Of a stretch of 9,967 nt of DNA, positions 1 through 6,557 are shown in pieces. The position numbers and the translations under genes are program-made. Source of the stretch: Haliscomenobacter sp038240665 (GTDB taxonomy: Bacteria > Bacteroidota > Bacteroidia > Chitinophagales > Saprospiraceae); the NCBI GenBank assembly GCA_038240665.1, contig JBBRGN010000178.1, forward strand, positions 1 through 9,967. The letters are read 5' to 3'. Position 1 is the first letter of the stretch, and each line of letters opens with the position of its first letter. The notes below the pieces were generated by a model. It had not been told where the DNA came from, made no database searches, and saw nothing but the letters and a program-made list of their open reading frames with translations.

Positions 1-111
1 ACTATCAAATCATAAGGCAAAAAAAGTCAGTAAATTGCAAAGAAAAGACATAAGGAGCTAAGAATGAATACAAATTAAAGGAATATAAATGGGATGGAAG
101 GGCTTTTTTAT

Positions 112-159
112 AAAAACGGCAACCCAATGAGATTGATCACTGCCTGGGTTGCCGTTTTT
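112..159. terminator. Bidirectional intrinsic terminator
   Basis: A perfect 15-bp inverted repeat pairs 112-126 with 145-159 around an 18-nt loop. Its G+C core is CGGCAACCCA/TGGGTTGCCG, flanked by A-tracts on the left and T-tracts on the right, so it can end transcription in both directions. It lies 12 bp past the stop of the minus-strand IscA-type gene and also faces anything arriving on the plus strand from before the window. The AT-rich stretch 1-111 holds no gene that I can support. Confidence 0.85.
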
Positions 160-171
160 TTAAAGTATAAA

Positions 172-522
172 TTAAGCTGAAAAACTGGTGCCGCAGCCGC
201 AGGTCTCCTTAGCGTTGGGATTGTTGAAGGTAAAACCGCGGTTGTTAAGTCCGTCCAACCAGTCAATTTGCATACCCAGCAAGTAAATTCCAGGGCCTTT
301 TTGCATCAAAACGTTGAGTCCGCCAATTTCGTAGTGGGAATCGGTTTCTTTGGCCTCATCAAACCCCAGTACATACGAAAAACCAGAGCATCCTCCGCCT
401 TTAACGCCTACACGGAGCCCATATTCAGCAGGGACATTTTGTTCTTCCTGGATGCGGCGCAATTGTCTGATTGCGCTATCGGTAAAAGTGATCGGTTGCA
501 ATTCCGTTAATACTTCGCTCAT
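172..522 (-). CDS. IscA/HesB-type iron-sulfur cluster assembly accessory protein
   Basis: This 116-residue protein is a complete A-type carrier of the HesB/IscA/SufA/ErpA family. These proteins accept Fe-S clusters or iron from a scaffold and pass them to apo-proteins in the cytoplasm. The three signature cysteines are visible: C45 in GGGCSGF, and C108 and C110 in the C-terminal CGCG motif. Residues about 10-30 form the usual first helix, and the FTFNNPNAKETCGCG ending is characteristic. Length is normal for the family. The start is the only ATG before the family's conserved start region and sits about 30 nt from a TAnnTTTG promoter element at 552-559. No SUF/ISC scaffold or cysteine desulfurase genes are visible nearby, so I cannot choose among the iscA, sufA and erpA names. 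Mrp and NFU genes lie about 7 kb away in the same window. Confidence 0.95.
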   Translation of the reverse strand: MSEVLTELQPITFTDSAIRQLRRIQEEQNVPAEYGLRVGVKGGGCSGFSYVLGFDEAKETDSHYEIGGLNVLMQKGPGIYLLGMQIDWLDGLNNRGFTFNNPNAKETCGCGTSFSA

Positions 523-551
523 GCTTGTGTTCGCTTTAGAATTAATCTAAA

Positions 552-559
552 CAAAGATA
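552..559 (-). promoter_or_regulatory. Bacteroidota -7 promoter element of the IscA-type gene
   Basis: Read on the minus strand this is TATCTTTG, an exact match to TAnnTTTG, the -7 consensus of the Bacteroidota primary sigma factor. It lies 29 nt before the ATG at 522. I see no convincing -33 TTTG at the usual spacing of about 19-20 nt. Confidence 0.5.
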
Positions 560-710
560 CAACATTGGAACATCATCTTGAACGTTTTGGTTGAGGAATT
601 TTTGCAGGTTTAATCATTCCTTACCTTCCAGCGAATGAGGGTTGTTTTTTCAAAAAATGCTTTTAGAGTTGCAGGACGTCATTTTTCCGCTAATTTTACG
701 GCATTATTTT

Positions 711-718
711 TACATTTG
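711..718 (+). promoter_or_regulatory. Bacteroidota -7 promoter element of the 735 gene
   Basis: TACATTTG matches TAnnTTTG exactly and lies 16 nt before the ATG at 735, which implies a very short 5' leader. It is divergent from the 552-559 element in the same 212-bp intergenic region. The -33 side is T-rich (TAATTTTAC around 691-699) but has no clear TTTG. Confidence 0.5.
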
Positions 719-734
719 AACTACACCAACCGCG

Positions 735-1277
735 ATGTTAAACCTGTTTGAAGTTTTATTGGATATTATTAAAGTGACCGTTCCGGCGCTTATCGTTTAT
801 TTTACCGTAAAAACGCTTTTTGGACAATTTTTGCAACAACAATTGCAAAAACAGCAATCCACTCAAAAGCTTAAGCAACAAGAAATGGTGTTGCCCCTCC
901 GGCTTCAAGCTTACGAACGGCTTTCTTTGTTTTGTGAACGTATTTCGCCGGCCATCATGCTTCTGCGCTTCCGGCCAGATGGTTTGTCGGTAGCAGAATT
1001 GCAAGTAGCGCTGCTGCTGAACATCCAACAGGAATACGAACACAATGTGACCCAGCAAGTTTATGTCTCGGAGCAATTGTGGCAAATCCTAAAAATTGCC
1101 CGCGATGATTCGGTTAGTATGATTGCCATGGGCGCGGAAAATTTAGATCCCAAGGCGGATGCCCGTTTATTGGTGGATAACATTTTTGCTTTGCTGGATC
1201 ATCGCGGCGGCGCAACTGGTTTGGATACAGCTTTGCAAGCCATTAAGACAGAAGCCGCAGGAATGATGAACAATTGA
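735..1277 (+). CDS. Small membrane-anchored hypothetical protein, DUF7935-like
   Basis: This 180-residue protein is of unknown function. Residues about 7-30 form a single hydrophobic segment (with D10 and K13 near its start), likely an N-terminal membrane anchor. A Q/K-rich stretch follows (about 31-50, with many Q), probably a coiled coil. The rest is a soluble mostly helical domain containing LRLQAYERLSLF, ISP, LLLNIQQEYEHN and TQQVYVSEQLW. This pattern resembles a conserved Bacteroidota family I recall as DUF7935; that assignment is from memory and tentative. Most of the protein should face the cytoplasm if the basic and glutamine-rich side stays inside, but topology is uncertain. The gene stands alone on its strand, with a TAnnTTTG element 16 nt upstream and 153 bp before the next gene. 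The ATG at 735 is the only sensible start. Confidence 0.75.
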   Translation: MLNLFEVLLDIIKVTVPALIVYFTVKTLFGQFLQQQLQKQQSTQKLKQQEMVLPLRLQAYERLSLFCERISPAIMLLRFRPDGLSVAELQVALLLNIQQEYEHNVTQQVYVSEQLWQILKIARDDSVSMIAMGAENLDPKADARLLVDNIFALLDHRGGATGLDTALQAIKTEAAGMMNN

Positions 1278-1283
1278 TTCTGT

Positions 1284-1331
1284 ACTATCCGGCTTTGAAA
1301 GCGTTGTTCATCTATTTTTTTCGCCGATAGT
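1284..1331. repeat. Imperfect inverted repeat after the 735 gene
   Basis: ACTATCcGGC at 1284-1293 can pair with GCCGATAGT at 1323-1331, with one bulged base and a 29-nt loop that contains a run of T. It begins 6 bp after the stop codon at 1277, so a transcription-termination or 3'-end-stability role is possible. No T-tract follows the right arm, so it is not a classic intrinsic terminator. Confidence 0.3.
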
Positions 1332-1430
1332 CCCTTATAAAATTGGTTTTTTGTGTAAATTCCCGAATGAACTGGATTATGAATCGATTCTCCTGCTCAA
1401 ATTGAGTTTTTTTGACAAAAACCAACAACG

Positions 1431-2720
1431 ATGGCCAACCGTAGATCATTTCTTAACAACCTGGCCGGTTTTGCCGGTTTGGCGATTACGCCTACTTTTT
1501 TTAATTCCACTCAGGGGCGAAATTTGCTTGCCTACCTAGAACAGCATGCTCATCTTAGCGCCGATGAAATCGCCGCTGATGAAACGTTTTGGTACCAGAT
1601 TAAACAAGCATATACGGTATCTTCCAATATCATCAACCTCAACAATGGCGGCGTTTCTCCTCAGCCGAAGGTGGTTCAAGAAGCTGTAGAACGCTACAAC
1701 CGATTGAGCAATGAGACGCCTTCTTATTATATGTGGCGTACTTTGGACGAAGGCCGCGAACCCCTTCGCCGCAAATTGGCCGATCTAGGCGGTTGTTCAA
1801 ATGAAGAGATTGCCATCAACCGCAATTCAACTGAAGCATTGGAAACCGTCATTTTTGGCTTGCGGCTTAAAGCTGGCGATGAGGTGGTGCTTACCAAACA
1901 GGATTATCCCAACATGATCAATGCCTGGAAGCAACGGGAAAAACGGGATGGCATCGTACTCAAATGGCTCAATTTTGATTTTCCGATTGAAAACAAAGAG
2001 CAGATCGTCAAAACTTTTGTCGAGGCTTTTACTCCGCGAACTAAACTGGTACAACTTACCCATATCATCAACTGGAATGGCCAGATCCTTCCGGTAAAAG
2101 AAATTGCTGCAGAAGCCCGCAAACGGGGTATCGAATCGCTGTGCGACGCGGCGCACTCTTTTGCCCTGATTCAGTACCAAATTTCCGATTTGGGTTGTGA
2201 TTACTTGGGGGTGAGCTTGCACAAATGGCTTTGTGCTCCCTTCGGCAGCGGGATGCTTTACGTGAAAAAAGACAAAATCAAAAATCTATATCCACTTTTT
2301 GGCGCTGCCGATCCCGAGAGTACCGACATTCGCAAGTTTGAAAATTTGGGGACCCGTTCTTTTGCCATCGAACAAGGTATTGGACAGGCAATAGATTTTC
2401 ACCACATGATTGGTAGCGATCGGAAGGAAAAAAGGCTCCATTTTCTCAAAAATTACTGGGCGGAAAAGGTCTTGCAGAATCCTAGGGTGAAAGTGCATAC
2501 CTCCCTAAAACCAGAATTTGCCTGCGCCATTGGTTTGGTCAGCGTAGATGGAAAAACGCCGGGAGATTTGGGCAATCATTTGTTCAGTAAGTACAAAATT
2601 CACTGCGTACCCATTGATTGGGAGAATATACACGGGGTGCGACTGACCCCCAATGTGTACACCACTACCAAGGACTTGGATGTGCTGGTGGAGGGAATTT
2701 TGGATTTGGCAAAATCATAA
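1431..2720 (+). CDS. Tat-exported class V-fold PLP-dependent aminotransferase-like enzyme
   Basis: This 429-residue fold-type I PLP enzyme belongs to aminotransferase class V, on the isopenicillin-N epimerase/cysteine desulfurase-like branch. The Schiff-base lysine is K265 in SLHKW, the pyridine-nitrogen aspartate is D239 in CDAAH, and the phosphate-binding region includes RNSTEAL (131-137). R404 in GVRLTPNVY fits the substrate-carboxylate arginine. There is no active-site cysteine loop typical of IscS/SufS, so I would not call it a cysteine desulfurase. The N-terminus ANRRSFLNNLAGFAGLA fits a twin-arginine signal (RRSFL plus a hydrophobic stretch to about residue 24), suggesting folded, PLP-loaded export to the periplasm. 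Its substrate is unknown. The gene is monocistronic, and its stop codon lies at the edge of the shared terminator hairpin. No strict TAnnTTTG element is visible upstream. Confidence 0.88.
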   Translation: MANRRSFLNNLAGFAGLAITPTFFNSTQGRNLLAYLEQHAHLSADEIAADETFWYQIKQAYTVSSNIINLNNGGVSPQPKVVQEAVERYNRLSNETPSYYMWRTLDEGREPLRRKLADLGGCSNEEIAINRNSTEALETVIFGLRLKAGDEVVLTKQDYPNMINAWKQREKRDGIVLKWLNFDFPIENKEQIVKTFVEAFTPRTKLVQLTHIINWNGQILPVKEIAAEARKRGIESLCDAAHSFALIQYQISDLGCDYLGVSLHKWLCAPFGSGMLYVKKDKIKNLYPLFGAADPESTDIRKFENLGTRSFAIEQGIGQAIDFHHMIGSDRKEKRLHFLKNYWAEKVLQNPRVKVHTSLKPEFACAIGLVSVDGKTPGDLGNHLFSKYKIHCVPIDWENIHGVRLTPNVYTTTKDLDVLVEGILDLAKS

Positions 2721-2765
2721 TTAAAAGAGTAGAGCCGCTCATTGAGCGGCTCTACTCTTTTAATT
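2719..2765. terminator. Perfect bidirectional terminator hairpin overlapping both convergent stop codons
   Basis: The arms 2719-2740 and 2744-2765 are perfectly complementary over 22 bp around a 3-nt loop (ATT). The core AGAGCCGCTC/GAGCGGCTCT is G+C-rich, and the outer parts AATTAAAAG/CTTTTAATT give A- and U-tracts in both directions. The left arm begins inside the aminotransferase stop codon (TAA 2718-2720). The right arm carries the last four sense codons (QLKE) and the TAG stop of the minus-strand lipoprotein gene. Confidence 0.95.
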
Positions 2766-3753
2766 GGTACTCTACCGGAATGACCTGATGCACTTCCAAA
2801 GGGGTTGTAGTCAATTTTTTTTCTTGATGACAAACCATACAACGATCAATAGGCAGCAACTTTCCGGGCGCTGCACTGGGTTGTTTTTGCAGCTGTTGTT
2901 GGGTTTTTGACAAGCGATCTTCCAAGTGGGAGCGGTAAGCCCAATACGCACTTTCAGGAATGAGTTGGGTGTTTTGATAAACTTTTAACGCATTGGGAAA
3001 ATCTCCTTTTTCGTATAGCATATCACCAAGTATCATAAGGAAACCCTCTAAATTATGCGGGGCAATCCAGGAGTTCCAACAAACCCTTTTGTCGCCTTGA
3101 TTGGTATTTAGTGGTAAAAATTGCAGGTAATCCAAGTTGCTAGGCGCTACTTTTTTCCCCACACAGGCTTCAATATTTTTCCACAACATGTCCAAAGCGT
3201 CCCGTCGGTCTTTTTTTCTGCTTGATTGTGACAGCGTATAAGCAGCGGTGAACAGATTGAATTCCGGGAATTTGCGCGCTGATTTTTTTAACATGAAATA
3301 TGATTCCACAATTTTTCGGGTATTTTGATCCAGCGAAGCTTCGGTCAGCGAAACGCTGGCCAAAAAACCATAATACCGCCATTCTTTACCTGGGTGCAAA
3401 TGAAAAGCTTCTTTAAAATATTTTTTGGACAAGGCGGCGTGATCGATGATTGTAGCCTTTTGCTCCGCTTTGCGGCTGAATTCAGCCAATGCCCAAATGT
3501 GCGTAAAACCCAAATGCGCGGCTAACCGATAATCGGCAGGATGTTCTAAATAGGCAGCGGTGAGTCGGTTCAACACCAAATCAATGCTATCGTAGTTGCC
3601 TTGGTGGAATTGTTCCCAGAAATATTGATCGGCGCTCATAGCTTCCTGTGCGCTCACCAATTGTCCTTTTTTTTGGGGTATAAAATTGGGGATTACAGCC
3701 GTACACCCCACAATCAAACCGAAGATGATTGCAAAGAGTAAATTGTTCTTCAT
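2752..3753 (-). CDS. TPR-like lipoprotein with a single C-terminal CxxCH motif
   Basis: This 333-residue protein has no precise family that I recognise. The N-terminus MKNNLLFAIIFGLIVGC is a lipoprotein signal with the lipidated cysteine at C17. The body (about 40-290) is helical and repeat-like, with stretches resembling tetratricopeptide repeats (for example around LGDMLYEKGDFPNALKVYQ), suggesting a protein-interaction scaffold. Near the C-terminus, C305-x-x-C308-H309 matches the c-type heme attachment motif, but only 24 residues follow and no cytochrome c fold or distal methionine is evident. The motif could bind heme covalently after export, bind a metal, or be incidental. The gene starts 26 bp after namZ on the same strand, so the two are probably co-transcribed. 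Its last codons form one arm of the shared terminator. Confidence 0.75.
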   Translation of the reverse strand: MKNNLLFAIIFGLIVGCTAVIPNFIPQKKGQLVSAQEAMSADQYFWEQFHQGNYDSIDLVLNRLTAAYLEHPADYRLAAHLGFTHIWALAEFSRKAEQKATIIDHAALSKKYFKEAFHLHPGKEWRYYGFLASVSLTEASLDQNTRKIVESYFMLKKSARKFPEFNLFTAAYTLSQSSRKKDRRDALDMLWKNIEACVGKKVAPSNLDYLQFLPLNTNQGDKRVCWNSWIAPHNLEGFLMILGDMLYEKGDFPNALKVYQNTQLIPESAYWAYRSHLEDRLSKTQQQLQKQPSAAPGKLLPIDRCMVCHQEKKLTTTPLEVHQVIPVEYQLKE

Positions 3754-3779
3754 GTTGAGGTTGTTATATTAAAAAAATA

Positions 3780-4997
3780 TTAAGGATACAACAAATACTT
3801 TTTCCTTTTTTTCTTGAATTTACTCAAACCAGGCTCCCAAGTTTTTCTGATCTCCTCCTCGCTTTTTCCAGCAATGATTTGTTCGCGGAGGGTCTTGCCG
3901 CCCGCCAGTTTATCGATGAATTTGTTAGCCAAGAAGAAGGAATCTATTTTGGGGAAATTGCGGTAATAATCTATGATGTACGAGAGGTTCACTTTTGCCT
4001 CCTTCCTGATGTCTTCCGTTTGGCGGGTGGTCAGATCAAAACCCCGGCAGGTTTTGCCTTTTTGAAAAGGATCCATGGCACCCACTTTGGGTTCAGGAAC
4101 AAAAGTAAAATCGCCAAAGGTAGACCCAGGAGCGCCGTAAACTTGAAATTGTTTATCGGTGCCGCGGCCTACGCTGGCTACCGTTCCTTCAAACAAACAA
4201 ATTGAAGGGTAAAGGTAGATGGCGCGGTTGTTTGGAATGTTGGGGGAAGGTTTAACGGGTAAAACATAAGGGGTTTGGTGGGTATATCCGCTACAAGGAA
4301 TCACCTGAAGTTTGCATTGTATGCCTCCCGCCAGCCAGCCTTCACCATTGATCATTTGAGCATATTCGCCGATGGTGAGCCCGTGTACAACCGGTACAGG
4401 ATGCATGCCTACAAACGATTTGTAAGCCATGTCCAAAATGGATCCATCTACAAAATGGCCATTGGGATTGGGTCGATCGAGGATCAGGAGTGTAAGCCCG
4501 TTTTCGGCGCAACTCTCCATTACATTGTGCAGGGTAGCTACAAAAGTATAGTAGCGTACGCCAATGTCCTGAATGTCAAAAATTAAAACATCTAAACCAG
4601 CTAAATCTTCTTTGCCTGGCTTACGTTTGGCGCCATAAAGCGAAACAATGGGAATACCAGTTTTGACATCAGGAGCGTCTTTTACCTTTTCCCCGGCATC
4701 AGCGGTACCTCTAAATCCATGTTCAGGAGAAAAAATGCGTTTAACGGGTACACCCAATTGTACCAAAGTATCGACCAAGTGGGAATTACCTACCATGGAA
4801 GTTTGGTTCACCACCATCCCCACCTTTTTGGTTTTTAAGTCAGCGAGGTACAAATCAAATTGCGCCGCCCCGACTTGCAAAGCCGCACTGCTTTTGGTCA
4901 TTGCTTTGACCTTGATGGTGGTCCCAGATTGACCTTGGGCGAAAAAAACAATTACTAAATTTAAAAAAACAACAAATATTTTTAAAAAACGCACCAT
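3780..4997 (-). CDS. namZ: NamZ-family exo-beta-N-acetylmuramidase (DUF1343)
   Basis: This 405-residue secreted protein belongs to the DUF1343 family (B. subtilis YbbC/NamZ, Tannerella NamZ; glycoside hydrolase family GH171). Characterised members release MurNAc from the non-reducing end of peptidoglycan fragments, feeding cell-wall recycling or MurNAc scavenging. Family motifs in order are VVNQTSMV (63-70), SPEHGFRG (90-97, with the E92/H93 pair thought to be in the active site), DIQDIGVRYYTF (141-152), LDRPNPNGHFVDG (173-185), the LTIGEYAQMINGEGW region, and the C-terminal YLLYP. Residues 1-23 form a signal peptide with a hydrophobic core ending near AQGQS, predicting periplasmic or outer-surface location. 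Length is full. The gene is first in an apparent two-gene unit with the CxxCH lipoprotein. The upstream minus-strand TATTTTGC at 5033-5040 is only an imperfect -7 match. Confidence 0.92.
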   Translation of the reverse strand: MVRFLKIFVVFLNLVIVFFAQGQSGTTIKVKAMTKSSAALQVGAAQFDLYLADLKTKKVGMVVNQTSMVGNSHLVDTLVQLGVPVKRIFSPEHGFRGTADAGEKVKDAPDVKTGIPIVSLYGAKRKPGKEDLAGLDVLIFDIQDIGVRYYTFVATLHNVMESCAENGLTLLILDRPNPNGHFVDGSILDMAYKSFVGMHPVPVVHGLTIGEYAQMINGEGWLAGGIQCKLQVIPCSGYTHQTPYVLPVKPSPNIPNNRAIYLYPSICLFEGTVASVGRGTDKQFQVYGAPGSTFGDFTFVPEPKVGAMDPFQKGKTCRGFDLTTRQTEDIRKEAKVNLSYIIDYYRNFPKIDSFFLANKFIDKLAGGKTLREQIIAGKSEEEIRKTWEPGLSKFKKKRKKYLLYP

Positions 4998-5029
4998 TAT
5001 GTTTTAATTTTAGGATGTTATTGTTGAGA

Positions 5030-5073
5030 TTAGCAAAATACACAATCTTGTTTATTTTTAATGTTTTTGCTAA
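5030..5073. repeat. Inverted repeat TTAGCAAAA/TTTTGCTAA in the divergent namZ-exonuclease intergenic region
   Basis: The 9-bp arms at 5030-5038 and 5065-5073 are perfectly complementary, with a 26-nt spacer and a centre-to-centre distance of 35 bp. They lie 33 bp upstream of namZ and 92 bp upstream of the likely exonuclease start. The left arm overlaps an imperfect -7 element for namZ. This could be an operator for a paired regulator or an RNA hairpin, or a chance match in AT-rich DNA. Confidence 0.3.
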
Positions 5074-5165
5074 AAAGGCGGAAGGGTTCAGGAGAAGCGA
5101 AAAACTGGATTTTGACCCCCAATGTGTTCTTTGGAAAAATAATATGCCTTACGGTCGTTTTAACT

Positions 5166-6557
5166 ATGAAAAAGATATATGCCGTCATTGATTTAGAAAC
5201 CACGGGCGGGAAAGCCAGTCGGGATCGAATTACCGAAATCGGTATTGTGCTGCATGATGGAGAGAAGATACTGGATCAATGGGAAAGCCTCATTAATCCT
5301 GAAACCTATATCCCTTGGGGAATAACTGAACTTACCGGTATTTCTCAAGACATGGTTGTGGACGCGCCTAAGTTTTTTGAGGTAGCTAAAAAAGTGGTGC
5401 AAATGACCGAAGGTGCCATCTTTGTAGCGCACAATGCCCGTTTTGACTACTCTTTTTTGTGCGAAGAATTCAAACGTTTGGGGTATACCTACACCCGCAA
5501 ACAGCTGTGTACCTTGCGTTTGGCAAGACAGGCACTTCCAAATTTGCACTCGCACGGGCTTGATGCACTTTCCAATTTTTTAGGGATTGAAAACAACCGT
5601 CGTCACCGCGCATTGGGGGATGCCTTAGCCACTGCGGAATTGTTGGCATATCTTTTTTCGCAAGAAGAAAATCAGGTCAAAGCAGATTTGATGATCAATT
5701 TGGGGATTAGAGAATCGTTGTTGCCACAAAATTTAGACCTGGAAAAAATCCATGCCCTGCCGGAATCTTGCGGCGTCTACTATTTTCACGATGAAAATGG
5801 AGAAGTTATTTACGTAGGTAAAAGCATCAACATTCAAAAAAGGGTAGCCGAACATTTTGCCGATAAAACCGAAAAAGCCAAAAAATTACAGGAAGGCGTT
5901 AACGACATTTCTTACGAATTAACCGGTAGTGAATTGATCGCTTTGCTTCACGAGTCTATGGAAATCAAACGTTTGCGACCTAGAATCAACCGAGCTCAAC
6001 GCCAACGCAATTTTCCTTACGCGATTCATACTTGGATCAACGAAGGTGGATACCGCTGTTTTGGAATGGCTGAAACCACCGCTTCCACCCGAAAAAAATT
6101 GCAAATCCTAGCTGAATTCCCCAAAGCTGGACATGCTAAAGGCCGATTGAATGCTGCAAGGCTGCAATTTGAATTGTGTGAAAAACTAGTGGGGTTGGGT
6201 ACGCGCGGAGGAGCTTGTTTTCAGTACCATCTTCAAAACTGTGCGGGTGCTTGTATCGAAAAAGAAACGGTTGAACAGTACAATTTGCGTGCTACTGAAG
6301 CCTTAGAAGCTTTGTCCACCTTGTTTGATACCAATTTTTTTCTCATTGATGAAGGAAGAACGGCAGAAGAACACGCGGTAGTCTTGGTGGAAGATGGTCG
6401 GTACCAAGGACATGGTTTTTTGGATGCCGACGTCAATATATCGAGCATTGAATTGCTTCGCGATTCCGTAAAAACCCAGCAGGGCAATCCGGAATTGAAC
6501 AAGATCATCCACCGCCACATTTTGACGGATGCTAGTTTGAAGATCATTCCGTTTTAG
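5166..6557 (+). CDS. DEDDh 3'-5' exonuclease fused to a UvrC-like GIY-YIG nuclease half
   Basis: This 463-residue protein joins a DnaQ/Pol III epsilon-like exonuclease to a Cho/UvrC-like N-terminal half, suggesting a role in DNA repair or processing in the cytoplasm. Exonuclease residues 1-170: motif I VIDLET (D9, E11), motif II AHNARFDYSF (D94), motif III HRALGDALAT (H147, D152). GIY-YIG domain about 196-275: GVYYF (203-207), IYVGKS (215-220), R226, and E263 in ALLHESMEIK, matching the catalytic Glu region of UvrC. A UvrC-type cysteine cluster follows: C338, C351, C359 and C363 in CFQYHLQNCAGAC. The UvrC RNase H-like endonuclease and HhH domains are absent. I chose ATG 5166 over an in-frame ATG at 5061 because motif I follows immediately and the extra 35 residues look non-conserved. 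The C-terminus overlaps convergent pyrF by 4 bp. Confidence 0.9.
   Translation: MKKIYAVIDLETTGGKASRDRITEIGIVLHDGEKILDQWESLINPETYIPWGITELTGISQDMVVDAPKFFEVAKKVVQMTEGAIFVAHNARFDYSFLCEEFKRLGYTYTRKQLCTLRLARQALPNLHSHGLDALSNFLGIENNRRHRALGDALATAELLAYLFSQEENQVKADLMINLGIRESLLPQNLDLEKIHALPESCGVYYFHDENGEVIYVGKSINIQKRVAEHFADKTEKAKKLQEGVNDISYELTGSELIALLHESMEIKRLRPRINRAQRQRNFPYAIHTWINEGGYRCFGMAETTASTRKKLQILAEFPKAGHAKGRLNAARLQFELCEKLVGLGTRGGACFQYHLQNCAGACIEKETVEQYNLRATEALEALSTLFDTNFFLIDEGRTAEEHAVVLVEDGRYQGHGFLDADVNISSIELLRDSVKTQQGNPELNKIIHRHILTDASLKIIPF

Noticed and set aside
52..78. AAGGAG followed by ATG and four codons before a stop, looking like a tiny leader ORF with a ribosome-binding site.
   Set aside because: Bacteroidota rarely use Shine-Dalgarno sites, the peptide would have only four residues, and no gene follows on this strand before the terminator.
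1431..2720. Assigning the class V enzyme as a cysteine desulfurase (SufS/IscS), given the Fe-S genes in the window.
   Set aside because: It has an apparent Tat signal and lacks the conserved catalytic-cysteine loop near the C-terminus, and its motifs fit the isopenicillin-N epimerase-like group better.
2752..3753. Calling the CxxCH lipoprotein a cytochrome c.
   Set aside because: Only 24 residues follow the motif and no cytochrome fold or axial methionine segment is visible, so the motif alone is not enough.
5061..5165. An in-frame ATG at 5061 that would add 35 residues to the exonuclease-GIY-YIG protein.
   Set aside because: The added residues show no family similarity, and exonuclease motif I follows directly after the ATG at 5166, where homologs begin. 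The extension also runs through the inverted repeat in the intergenic region.
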